Part shown: positions 36,362-43,981 of the stretch, one piece after another
Layout: the number at the start of each line of letters is the position of its first letter
How positions within the stretch are numbered: the first letter of the stretch is position 1
Source of the DNA: Mycolicibacterium frederiksbergense
GTDB lineage: Bacteria; Actinomycetota; Actinomycetes; Mycobacteriales; Mycobacteriaceae
Direction of reading: 5' to 3'
Assembly (NCBI RefSeq): GCF_029893345.1
Contig: NZ_JARXVE010000004.1
Span: 1-64,000, forward strand
DNA: 64,000 nt
Made by a program: the position numbers and the translations under genes
The notes under the pieces: model-generated
The model's database searches: none
What the model was told of the DNA's origin: nothing
The model's input: only the letters and a program-made list of their open reading frames with translations

Positions 36362-36778
36362 ATGGCGTCGGTTTTCACAAAGATCATCAACGGAGAACTT
36401 CCCGGGCGATTCGTCTACCAGGATGACGAGATCGTCGCGTTCCTGACGATCGCGCCGATGACGCAGGGCCATACCCTGGTGGTTCCGCGCGCCGAGATCG
36501 ACAACTGGCAGGACGTCGAACCTGCCGTGTTCGGCCGGATCATGGAAGTGTCACAGCTGATCGGCAAGGCCGTGTGCCAGGCGTTCGGCGCGCCGCGCGC
36601 CGGGGTGATCATCGCCGGCCTGGAAGTGCCACACCTGCACGTACACGTCTTCCCCGCCTACAACCTGACCGACTTCGGCTTCGCCCACGTCGACCACAAC
36701 CCGTCCGCGGAATCACTCGACGCGGCACAGGCGAAAATCAAAGCCGCGCTGGCAGATCTGCAATCCTCGGCAAGCTGA
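36362..36778 (+). CDS. HIT-family nucleotide hydrolase (Rv0759c-like)
   Basis: The 138-residue protein has the histidine-triad motif HLHVHVF (about residues 91-97) and the N-terminal [17 protein letters not shown] typical of HINT-like HIT proteins, which hydrolyse adenosine phosphoramidates or related nucleotides. The start ATG 36362 (MASVFTKII) agrees with Rv0759c and suits a leaderless promoter; ATG 36350 would lie within the -10 box. Its last 41 bp overlap the 3' end of phoR on the other strand. Confidence 0.93.
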   Translation: MASVFTKIINGELPGRFVYQDDEIVAFLTIAPMTQGHTLVVPRAEIDNWQDVEPAVFGRIMEVSQLIGKAVCQAFGAPRAGVIIAGLEVPHLHVHVFPAYNLTDFGFAHVDHNPSAESLDAAQAKIKAALADLQSSAS

Positions 36779-38177
36779 CCGTGAACTGACACCCCCGGCC
36801 CGGCGCGGTGGTGACCTGGACCGTGCCGCCGTGGGCCTGCACCAGGGAATGCACGATCGACAGCCCCAGCCCGGTACCGCCGCTGGCCCGAGTCCGTGAC
36901 GAATCGGCCCGGTAGAACCGTTCGAACACCCGCCGGGCATCGTCCTGGCTCATGCCGGGACCTTCGTCGCAGACCTGGAGGATGGCGCTGTCGTCATCGG
37001 TGCCGACCCGCACCGTGATCCCCGCGGACTCCGGGGTGTGCTGTACCGCGTTGGCGACCAGATTGCTCAGTACCTGGCGTAACCGGGGCTCGTCGCCGAG
37101 CACCTCCGGGGTCCCGGGACCGTCGAACACCTCCATCCGCACCTTGCGCGCCGGGGCGATCGACTGCATGTCGTGAACGGCGTCGGTGGCCAGCGTCAAC
37201 AGGTCGACCCGATGCCGCTCCAGCGGCCGCTGGGCATCGAGCCGGGCCAGCAACAGCAGATCCTCGACCAACAGCCCCATCCGGCGGGACTCGCTCTCGA
37301 TCCGGCCCATCAACATCTCCATGTCGCGGGCCGCACCCTGGCGGTACAGCTCGGCGAAACCGCGGATCGTGGTGAGCGGGGTCCGCAGTTCGTGGCTGGC
37401 ATCGGTGATGAACCGCCGCATCCGCTCCTCGGAGGTGCGCGCCTGCTCGGCAGACGCATCCGAGGAGGCCACCGCCCGCTGGATCTGCGCGAGCATGCCG
37501 TTGAGCGCCGTCGACAACCGGCCCACCTCGGTGCGCGGATCGCGTTCGGGGACACGGCGATCCAACTGCCCGGCAGCGATGGCCGCGGCGGTGCGTTCCA
37601 CCTCGACCAGCGGACGCAGGCTGCGGTGCACCACGGCGTATCCGACGATGCCGAGCACCACCAGCACCACCGTGCCGATGCCTATCTGCGACCAGATCAG
37701 CGCACGTACCGACGACTGGACATCGGACAGATCGATCGCGACGGTGGTGAGCTCACCCGCCGGGCCGCGCACCGTCATGGCCCGCCACTGCACATCGGAA
37801 CCGCCGACCGACGCCACCGTCACCGGCACCGGGCCGACGTCGTTGTCGTCGGGCAGCGCCGGTTGGGCCTCGCGGTCGTTGACCGCGATCCAGGTTCGGC
37901 CGTCCTGGTCGACCCCGCGGACATAGAAGCTCGACGGTGGCCGGGAAGGATTCGGTCCTTCCAGCGGTGTCGAGGACAGTTGGCGCGGCTCCTGCGCCCA
38001 GCCCCGCGAGGCGTCGAGCAGCGTCTGATCGATGCGGGCCACCTCGGTGTGACGCATGATCGACGTCACCGCGACCCCGGAGGCCAACAGGCCGCAGGCC
38101 ACCAGCACCAGCGCAGCAGCCACCAATCCGACCCGCAGCGGGATACCTCTCCCGCGTCCACGGTCCGGCGCAGTCAC
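36738..38177 (-). CDS. phoR: Sensor histidine kinase PhoR
   Basis: PhoR senses acid/redox-type stress at the membrane and phosphorylates PhoP. The 479-residue protein has two membrane helices (about residues 13-37 and 155-177) flanking an extracytoplasmic domain, a HAMP segment ([19 protein letters not shown]), the phospho-acceptor His in [11 protein letters not shown] and N, G1 and G2 boxes ([24 protein letters not shown]). GTG 38177 ([11 protein letters not shown]) is chosen; TTG 38198 would add 7 residues. It lies 92 bp downstream of phoP on the same strand. Its 3' end overlaps the HIT gene. Confidence 0.95.
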   Translation of the reverse strand: MTAPDRGRGRGIPLRVGLVAAALVLVACGLLASGVAVTSIMRHTEVARIDQTLLDASRGWAQEPRQLSSTPLEGPNPSRPPSSFYVRGVDQDGRTWIAVNDREAQPALPDDNDVGPVPVTVASVGGSDVQWRAMTVRGPAGELTTVAIDLSDVQSSVRALIWSQIGIGTVVLVVLGIVGYAVVHRSLRPLVEVERTAAAIAAGQLDRRVPERDPRTEVGRLSTALNGMLAQIQRAVASSDASAEQARTSEERMRRFITDASHELRTPLTTIRGFAELYRQGAARDMEMLMGRIESESRRMGLLVEDLLLLARLDAQRPLERHRVDLLTLATDAVHDMQSIAPARKVRMEVFDGPGTPEVLGDEPRLRQVLSNLVANAVQHTPESAGITVRVGTDDDSAILQVCDEGPGMSQDDARRVFERFYRADSSRTRASGGTGLGLSIVHSLVQAHGGTVQVTTAPGRGCQFTVSLPRIADLPARL

Positions 38178-38269
38178 ATCCCGGACTAGGGTTCCCAAGC
38201 AGCCTCCCCGCTATCGCCCATGCACGTCAGCACCAATTATGCCGACAGCGTGGGCCGGGGGATGGATAC

Positions 38270-38983
38270 TCAGCGCGGCTCGCGCAGCACGTAGCCGACG
38301 CCGCGCAGGGTGTGCAGCAGGCGCTTGTCGCCGGTGTCGATCTTGCGGCGCAAGTACGACACGTAAGACTCGACGACATTGACGTCACCGCCGAAGTCGT
38401 ACCGCCACACATGGTCGAGAATCTTGGGCTTCGACAGCACCGTGCCCGCGTTGATGATGAAGTAGCGCAGCAGGGTGAATTCGGTCGGTGAGAGCGAAAC
38501 GGGCTCGCCGGCCTTCCACACCTCGTGGGTGTCCTCGTCGAGTTCGATGTCCGCGAAGGACAGCCGGGCATTGCGCGGTTCCTCCACGCCCCGGCCGGAC
38601 CGGCGCAGGATCACCCGCAGCCGAGCCACCACCTCTTCGAGGCTGAACGGCTTGGTGACGTAGTCGTCCCCGCCGAGGGTCAGCCCGGCGATCTTGTCCT
38701 GCAGACTGTCACGCGCGGTGAGGAACAGTGCGGGCGCATCGATACCGTCGGCGCGTAGCCGGCGCAACAGCCCGAAGCCGTCCATGCCGGGCATCATCAC
38801 ATCGAGGATCACCGCATCGGGCCGGACTTCCCTGGCCTTGTCCAGGGCAGCTGCCCCGTTGGACGCGGTGTGTACCTCGAAGCCCTGGAACTTCAGACTG
38901 ACGGACAACAGCTCCACGATATTGGCCTCGTCGTCAACGACGAGGATCCGAGCCTCGGGGACGCTCTCAGGTATTGCAGGCAT
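38270..38983 (-). CDS. phoP: Response regulator PhoP
   Basis: PhoP is an OmpR-family regulator controlling envelope lipids, acid response and secretion genes in mycobacteria. The 237-residue protein has a receiver domain with phospho-acceptor Asp61 (ILDVMMPGMDG) and a winged-helix DNA-binding domain (SLSPTEFTLLRYF to DKRLLHTLRGVGYVL) nearly identical to M. tuberculosis PhoP. ATG 38983 has an AGGGA site 6 bases upstream; ATG 38989 is possible. A PhoP-box-like repeat lies upstream at 39033-39050, suggesting autoregulation. Confidence 0.97.
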   Translation of the reverse strand: MPAIPESVPEARILVVDDEANIVELLSVSLKFQGFEVHTASNGAAALDKAREVRPDAVILDVMMPGMDGFGLLRRLRADGIDAPALFLTARDSLQDKIAGLTLGGDDYVTKPFSLEEVVARLRVILRRSGRGVEEPRNARLSFADIELDEDTHEVWKAGEPVSLSPTEFTLLRYFIINAGTVLSKPKILDHVWRYDFGGDVNVVESYVSYLRRKIDTGDKRLLHTLRGVGYVLREPR

Positions 38984-39032
38984 GGCCATTCCCTGATGGT
39001 CAGGGTACCCGGTGTACTGATCCTGCATGCAC

Positions 39033-39050
39033 GCTGTGCACTTCCTGTGA
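39033..39050. promoter_or_regulatory. PhoP-box-like direct repeat
   Basis: Read on the minus strand, TCACAGG-AAGT-GCACAGC matches the published PhoP box (two TCACAGC units 4 bp apart) with one mismatch per unit. It lies 50 bp upstream of the phoP start codon and about 35-52 bp before the inferred start site of the divergent decapeptide-repeat gene, a typical activator position. Binding is inferred. Confidence 0.65.
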
Positions 39051-39072
39051 GTTTAACTGTGACCGAGGTAAC

Positions 39073-39078
39073 TACACT
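39073..39078 (+). promoter_or_regulatory. Leaderless -10 box for the Rv0756c-like gene
   Basis: TACACT lies six bases before ATG 39085, fitting a leaderless start. The PhoP-box-like repeat is centred about 43 bp upstream of that start, where a class II activator would bind. Confidence 0.5.
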
Positions 39079-39084
39079 GGCGCC

Positions 39085-39900
39085 ATGAACCTCGGCAAAA
39101 CCCTGGTCCAGGTTGCTACCGCGCCGGTGCGGATCGGCCTCGCCGTGGCAGATGCCGGCCTGGGCATCGCCGCTGAGACGCTCAACCTCGTGCAGCGCGG
39201 CATCACCGACGCAAACCCGCTCAACAGCAGGTCATCGATGGCCCAACTGTTCGGGCTCGACGATGCGGTGGAGCGGGCCAACCGGCTGGCGCGGCTGCTG
39301 GACGACGACGCCCCGCTGGGCCGGGCGCTGGCCCCCGACGGACCGGTGAATCGTTTGCTGCGGCCCGGCGGCCTGGTCGACCAGTTGACCGCCGAGGGTG
39401 GCCTGCTGGACAGGTTGACCGCAGACAACGGTGCCGTGGCCCGGGCGGTGGCCCCCGGCGGCCTGGTGGACCAGATCACCATGGAGGGCGGTCTGCTGGA
39501 CCGGCTGACCACCGAGGATGGGGCGCTGTCGCGGGTGATCGCACCCGGCGGGCTGGCCGATCAGCTGCTGGCGAATGACGGGCTGTTCGAGCGGGTGCTG
39601 CGCGAGGACGGGGTGGCCGATCGCCTGCTGGCCGAGGGCGGCCTGCTGGACACCCTGACCGACCCCGACGGTCCGCTGCTCAAGCTCGCCGATGTGGCCG
39701 ACACCCTCAACCGGCTGGCACCCGGCCTGGAAGCCTTGTCCCCCACCATCGACGCACTGCATGACGCCGTCGTCACGCTGAGCCAGGTGGTCAACCCGCT
39801 GAGCAATATCGCCGACCGCATCCCGCTGCCCCGCCGATCCTCACGGCGCAGCGCCCCGCGCCCCGTCGTTTCGCAGCGCATCGTCGACCCCGATGAGTGA
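39085..39900 (+). CDS. Decapeptide-repeat protein of unknown function (Rv0756c position)
   Basis: The 271-residue protein has a helical N-terminal part (KTLVQVATAPVRIGLAVADA), then twelve consecutive 10-residue repeats (residues 77-196) of the form h-h-D-R/Q-L-x-x-x-G-G, for example LVDQLTAEGG and LLDRLTADNG, with Arg/Gln at every tenth position and Gly six later. A helical segment and a basic tail (PLPRRSSRRSAPRP) follow. No signal peptide is seen. The function is unknown; the regular repeat suggests a rod or solenoid. It sits divergent from phoP, behind a PhoP-box-like site. Confidence 0.85.
   Translation: MNLGKTLVQVATAPVRIGLAVADAGLGIAAETLNLVQRGITDANPLNSRSSMAQLFGLDDAVERANRLARLLDDDAPLGRALAPDGPVNRLLRPGGLVDQLTAEGGLLDRLTADNGAVARAVAPGGLVDQITMEGGLLDRLTTEDGALSRVIAPGGLADQLLANDGLFERVLREDGVADRLLAEGGLLDTLTDPDGPLLKLADVADTLNRLAPGLEALSPTIDALHDAVVTLSQVVNPLSNIADRIPLPRRSSRRSAPRPVVSQRIVDPDE
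39313..39672 (+). repeat. Twelve 30-bp coding repeats (decapeptide)
   Basis: This stretch encodes residues 77-196 of the preceding protein as twelve 10-residue units with no insertion or deletion in the period. The units differ enough at DNA level to indicate an old, selected repeat rather than a recent expansion. Confidence 0.85.
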
Positions 39901-39927
39901 CCGGTTAAGCTAAGGCGCGTTCCACCC

Positions 39928-40002
39928 GCCTCCTTAGCTCAGCGGTAGAGCAACGCTCTTGTAAAGCGTAGGTCGTCAGTTCAATCCTGACAGGGGGCTC
40001 CA
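39928..40002 (+). tRNA. tRNA-Thr (anticodon TGT)
   Basis: The sequence folds into a full cloverleaf: acceptor GCCTCCT/AGGGGGC with one G-T pair, D arm GCTC/GAGC, anticodon stem ACGCT/AGCGT with loop CTTGTAA (anticodon TGT, threonine), and T arm GTCAG/CTGAC with TTCAATC. The 3' CCA is encoded (40000-40002). It precedes the HNH nuclease and transaldolase cassette. Confidence 0.97.
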
Positions 40003-40045
40003 CGCTCGCGGTCGATCTGTCGGACCACGCTCGTAGCTTCAACCC

Positions 40046-40450
40046 ATGAGACGGTGCCGGGCTTGCGATTCACCGCTTTCGAAACGCAGCCAAACAATCT
40101 ATTGCGGTAATGCATGTCAGGCCGTGGCCCGACGCGATGCCGATACGAAACGTTGGCTCGAGTCCGGCGAAGCGCGAGTCCGCGGCGAGCAAGGCCACTA
40201 CATCCGGCAATACCTCACCACCGCACAGGCAGGCTGCTGCGCGATCTGCGGCAGCGCCAACACCTGGCAAGGTCTGCCCCTGACATTGGTCATGGACCAC
40301 ATCGACGGGGACCCGACGAACAATCGACGGGAGAACCTGCGATTGATCTGCCCGAATTGTGACTCGCAGCTCCCGACGTACAAGAGCCGAAACCGCGGCA
40401 ACGGCCGCCACTACCGCCGACAGCGATACGCCAACGGCCAGTCGTACTAG
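40046..40450 (+). CDS. HNH endonuclease
   Basis: The 134-residue protein has an N-terminal zinc-ribbon-like CRACDSPLSKRSQTIYCGNAC, a CCAIC...CPNC zinc pair, and the HNH core DHIDGDPTNNRRENLRLIC (about residues 95-113). Small HNH nucleases like this occur in phages and genomic islands as well as in chromosomes. It begins 43 bp after the tRNA. Its last 40 bases, with the stop, are repeated exactly at 41622-41661 beyond the transaldolase gene. Confidence 0.88.
   Translation: MRRCRACDSPLSKRSQTIYCGNACQAVARRDADTKRWLESGEARVRGEQGHYIRQYLTTAQAGCCAICGSANTWQGLPLTLVMDHIDGDPTNNRRENLRLICPNCDSQLPTYKSRNRGNGRHYRRQRYANGQSY
40411..40450 (+). repeat. Left copy of an exact 40-bp direct repeat
   Basis: This copy is the 3' end of the HNH gene, from the codons for YRRQRYANGQSY to the TAG stop. 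It is identical over all 40 bases to 41622-41661. The flanking bases on both sides differ, so the repeat is sharply bounded. Confidence 0.95.
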
Positions 40451-40511
40451 AAGCACCGTCCGGTCTCGCCCGAATGGCCACCAACGTGCAAAGCTGGTCT
40501 CAGCAGCCAAG

Positions 40512-41615
40512 ATGTCAGAACGACCGCGAGTCGGATCTATGAACCCAGCCCAGCAACTCCATCAGGCCGGCCAAAGTTTGTGGCTGGACTCCATCAACCG
40601 GCGCATGCTGACCACCGGCACGCTCAATCACTACATTGACGAGTTTGCTGTCACCGGACTGACCTCGAACCCCACCATTCTGGGACACGCCATGGCGGCC
40701 AGCGCCGACTACGACGACTCCCTTCGCCACCTCGTAGCTCAGGGGGTCCAAGAACCCGAGGAGCTGGTCTACGCCGCCGCCCTCGAAGACCTCACCGCCG
40801 CGGCCGACCTGCTCTACCCGACGTGGGAAGCAACCGACGGCATCGACGGGTATGTGTCGCTGGAGATTCCCCCCGGACTGGCCTATGACGCACAGGCCAG
40901 TATCGAGGTGGCCCGACGCCTGCACTCTCAGGCGGGTCGGCCCAACCTCCTCGTCAAGATCCCCGGAACCTCGGCAGGTCTGACCGCGATGGAGGCCCTC
41001 GTCGCCGAGGGAATCGGAATCAATGTCACCCTGCTGTTTTCCGACACCCACTACCTCCAGACCGCAGCAGCGTATCTGCGGGCCCTGCAACGCCGATCCG
41101 CCGCGGGCCAACCTTTGCACGTGCCATCGGTCGCCTCGGTGTTCGTCTCCCGCTGGGACAAGGCCGTCGACACCATGTTGCCCGCCGCTCTCCATGGCCG
41201 TTTAGGACTGGCCATGGCCAGCAAGGTCTACGCGTCCTACCGAAACCTGCTCGAAGACGAGCAATGGAAAGACCTTGTTGCCGCCGGTGCACGGCCCCAG
41301 CGGGCCTTGTGGGCCTCTACCTCTACCAAGGACCCCTCGTTCCCCGACACCTACTACCTCGGGCGACTCGCCGCGCCGGACACCATCGACACCGTACCGG
41401 AGAAGACACTTCTCGCCTTCGCTGATCACGGCGGACCGGTCGAGCTCATGAAACCCGACTACGCTGCAGCCGAAGCCTGCTTGGCCGAAGTAGCCAAGCA
41501 CGGTATCGACGTCGACGCCCTCGGCGAGTGCCTCCAGCGGCAGGGAGCCCGGGCCTTTGAGGCCGACTGGGCCGCTCTGCTGGAGACCATCGGCACCAAG
41601 GCTGCAAATCTTTGA
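40512..41615 (+). CDS. tal: Transaldolase
   Basis: Transaldolase transfers a dihydroxyacetone unit between sugar phosphates in the pentose phosphate pathway. The 367-residue protein has the family motifs GLTSNPTIL and, with the Schiff-base Lys, NLLVKIPGTSAG, then GINVTLLFS and a C-terminal MKPDYAAAEACL. ATG 40512 is listed; ATG 40539 (MNPAQQLHQAG) gives 358 residues and may be the true start. Mycobacterial tal normally lies in the tkt-tal-zwf cluster, so this may be a second copy carried on the inserted cassette. Confidence 0.92.
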   Translation: MSERPRVGSMNPAQQLHQAGQSLWLDSINRRMLTTGTLNHYIDEFAVTGLTSNPTILGHAMAASADYDDSLRHLVAQGVQEPEELVYAAALEDLTAAADLLYPTWEATDGIDGYVSLEIPPGLAYDAQASIEVARRLHSQAGRPNLLVKIPGTSAGLTAMEALVAEGIGINVTLLFSDTHYLQTAAAYLRALQRRSAAGQPLHVPSVASVFVSRWDKAVDTMLPAALHGRLGLAMASKVYASYRNLLEDEQWKDLVAAGARPQRALWASTSTKDPSFPDTYYLGRLAAPDTIDTVPEKTLLAFADHGGPVELMKPDYAAAEACLAEVAKHGIDVDALGECLQRQGARAFEADWAALLETIGTKAANL

Positions 41616-41621
41616 ATTCCT

Positions 41622-41661
41622 CTACCGCCGACAGCGATACGCCAACGGCCAGTCGTACTAG
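41622..41661 (+). repeat. Right copy of the exact 40-bp direct repeat
   Basis: It is identical to 40411-40450, the end of the HNH gene, but here is an orphan fragment after the transaldolase. Its last bases CTAG contain the stop codon of the convergent ATPase gene. Confidence 0.95.
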
Positions 41662-43943
41662 GGTCCCTCGCCCAGCAGGCTGAAGTAGTTCTCCTCCTCG
41701 GTGACGAAATGCAGCTGCAGAACCGCGTGCAGGCCGTAGAGGCAGTCCAGCAGATCCTCACGCTCGTCATCGCCGATCCTGCCGGCCGCGTCGGCCAACT
41801 CGACGTGTTGGTGCAATCTGCTTGCCAGTCGGTCGATTTCGGCGTGCATCCGGCTCATCGAAGCGGTGGCTTCGGGGCTGCCCAGCGGGCCCGCCAACGC
41901 CGGGTAGAGCTGTTCCTCCTCGGCGCGTTCATGCGGCAGCAGGGTGTGCTGGACGAACTCGTCGCAATCGCGCAGCACTTGCAGCGCGGTCTGATCGTCA
42001 CCGTCGACCAGCAGACCCGCCGCGGTGCGAAGCTGGGTCAATTCGTCGCGCATCTCGTCGTGCTCGGCGTAGAACCGGCGCAGCATCTGCCCGGTCTCCG
42101 GCGTCAGCACCGCGGTATCCGGCCCGCCGCGCAGCGCCCGCAGCGCATTGAGTATCACCGCCACGTCAATGGCCTCCTGCAGCAGCGCGCCGATCGCCGG
42201 CGGAATCAGCCCGAATGCGGCAAATCCCATGGCCACCAAGGACATTCCCATTCCTGCAATCGCGCTCTGCAGAGCGATCGCGCGGGACCGGCGGGCGATC
42301 GTCATGGCGTCGGCCACCCGCTCGAGGTGGTCGGTGGTCAAAACGATGTCGGCGGCCTCCGAACTGGCTGTGGCACCGTGTGCACCCATCGCGATACCCA
42401 CCGTCGCCGCGGCGAGCGCGGGCGCGTCGTTGACCCCGTCGCCGACCATGGCTGTCACGGCGTTCTCGCACTCCGCGCGCACCGCTGCCACCTTGTCGGC
42501 CGGGCTCTGATGAGCGCGCACCTCGTCAAGGCCGAGCACCGCGCCGACCTGCTCGGCCGGCGCGGCACGATCGCCGGTCAGCATGATCAACCGGGTGATC
42601 CCGGCGCGGCGCAACCGGCGCATCGTGCGCGGCGCGTCCGACCGCAGCGGGTCCACCAACAAAATCGCGCCCGCCAGTTCGCCGTCGACACTGACCCACG
42701 CCACCACCGCCCCGTCGAAGGTCGCCCGAGTCAGCGCCGCGCCGGCCCAGGCCGGGGGCCGGTCCGGCAGGGCATGATTGCCGACCGTGACCCGCCGGCC
42801 CGCGACGGTGCCGCTGACCCCTTTGCCGGCTTCCTCCACCACGTCGGTGGGCATCGGCAGGGTCAGGCCACGCATCGACGCCTCCTCGACGATGGCCCGG
42901 GCCAGGACATGTGGGGAAACCTGGTCGGCCGCGGCGGCCAGGCGCAACAACTCGGTACCCGACCAACCCGGCGCCACGACGACATCGGTGCCGCGCGGCC
43001 GGCCCGAGGTCACGGTGCCGGTCTTGTCGAGCACCAACGTCGTGGCGCGACCGAGGCTCTCCAGTGCGCCGCCGCTGCGCACCACCACACCGATACGTGA
43101 AGCCCGGGACAACCCCGAGACGATGGCGACCGGGGCCGCCAACAGCAGTGGACACGGGGTGGCCACCACCAGGACCGCCACCGCACGTTCGGCGGTCCCG
43201 CTCAGCAGCCAGGCCAGCCCCGCGACGCCCAGCGCCAGCGGCAGGAACCAGGCAGCCACCCGGTCGGCGATCCGCACCACCGGCGCGGTGTCGGCGGCGG
43301 CCTCGCGCGCCAACCGCACGATGCCGGCATAGGTGCTGTTCTCGGCGGTGGCGGTGGCACGCAGCTCGAACATGCCTCCGGCGTTCACCGCACCGCTGCG
43401 CACCTCCTCACCGGCCCGGCGGTCGACCTGGACGGATTCGCCGGTGAGCACCGATTCGTCGAGCACGGCCACCGTCGAGGTCACCCTGCCGTCCACCGGC
43501 ACCACCTCGCCCGGCCCGACCACCAGCAGGTCACCCACGGTGACTGCGTCGAGATCCACGGTTTCGACGGCGGTCCCGTCGCGCCGGCGCACGGTCCTCG
43601 GGGAGTGGTCCAGCAACGCCTGCAGATCCTTGACCGCTCGGCGCTCGGCCGCGGCGTCGAGAGCCTGCCCCGTCGCCAGCATCACGCTGATCAGCGACCC
43701 GGCCAGGTACTCACCGACGGCCAGCGTGCCGATCAGGGCCAGCAACGCGATGAGGTCCACCCCGAGCCGGCCTTGTCGCAACGCCGAGATCACCCACCAC
43801 AGCGACGGGGCGAGGCCCATGACCGTGCCGGCGATCCAGCAGGCCGCGGCGATCTGCGGAGCCGACAACAGCCAGGCGAGGCCACCGGCGGCCAGCGCCC
43901 CGAGCGTCCCGACCACGAGCAGCCGCATGAGTGTCTGGCGCAC
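41658..43943 (-). CDS. P1B-5-type metal-transporting ATPase with C-terminal hemerythrin domain
   Basis: The 761-residue pump has a P-type ATPase core: TGES (167-170), phosphorylated Asp306 in DKTGT and a GDGVNDAP hinge. The metal-site helix reads TPCP (262-265) instead of CPC, SPC or CPx, and a hemerythrin-like domain rich in His and Glu (about residues 620-755, with LLPHERAEEEQLYP and HFVTEEENYF) is fused at the C-terminus. TPCP plus hemerythrin is the signature of the P1B-5 group, exemplified by the Ni/Fe exporter Nia of Sinorhizobium. Export of iron or nickel is likely. There is no N-terminal metal-binding domain. The start is GTG 43943. Confidence 0.9.
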   Translation of the reverse strand: MRQTLMRLLVVGTLGALAAGGLAWLLSAPQIAAACWIAGTVMGLAPSLWWVISALRQGRLGVDLIALLALIGTLAVGEYLAGSLISVMLATGQALDAAAERRAVKDLQALLDHSPRTVRRRDGTAVETVDLDAVTVGDLLVVGPGEVVPVDGRVTSTVAVLDESVLTGESVQVDRRAGEEVRSGAVNAGGMFELRATATAENSTYAGIVRLAREAAADTAPVVRIADRVAAWFLPLALGVAGLAWLLSGTAERAVAVLVVATPCPLLLAAPVAIVSGLSRASRIGVVVRSGGALESLGRATTLVLDKTGTVTSGRPRGTDVVVAPGWSGTELLRLAAAADQVSPHVLARAIVEEASMRGLTLPMPTDVVEEAGKGVSGTVAGRRVTVGNHALPDRPPAWAGAALTRATFDGAVVAWVSVDGELAGAILLVDPLRSDAPRTMRRLRRAGITRLIMLTGDRAAPAEQVGAVLGLDEVRAHQSPADKVAAVRAECENAVTAMVGDGVNDAPALAAATVGIAMGAHGATASSEAADIVLTTDHLERVADAMTIARRSRAIALQSAIAGMGMSLVAMGFAAFGLIPPAIGALLQEAIDVAVILNALRALRGGPDTAVLTPETGQMLRRFYAEHDEMRDELTQLRTAAGLLVDGDDQTALQVLRDCDEFVQHTLLPHERAEEEQLYPALAGPLGSPEATASMSRMHAEIDRLASRLHQHVELADAAGRIGDDEREDLLDCLYGLHAVLQLHFVTEEENYFSLLGEGP

Positions 43944-43981
43944 CCTTGCAGCCTATGGCCGCAGCCTGCCGGGGGCGTTGA

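Larger units (their letters stand above)
40451..41661 (+). mobile_element. Transaldolase cassette inserted with a 40-bp duplication
   Basis: The 1171 bp between the two 40-bp repeats hold only the transaldolase gene and a 61-88-bp leader; only 6 bp separate its stop from the right repeat. The right repeat ends in CTAG, which supplies the TAG stop of the convergent ATPase gene. This implies an ancestral locus in which the HNH and ATPase genes met and shared CTAG, later split by the cassette. No integrase, transposase or terminal inverted repeat is visible, so the mechanism is open. Integration at the 3' end of a gene with an att-like repeat is one reading. Confidence 0.65.

Noticed and set aside
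39313..39672. 30-bp periodicity taken as a CRISPR or minisatellite
   Set aside because: The period is entirely coding, in frame and strongly diverged at DNA level; it is a protein decapeptide repeat.
40451..41661. Transaldolase cassette as an insertion sequence or transposon
   Set aside because: No transposase and no terminal inverted repeats; a 40-bp duplication is much longer than usual transposon target duplications.
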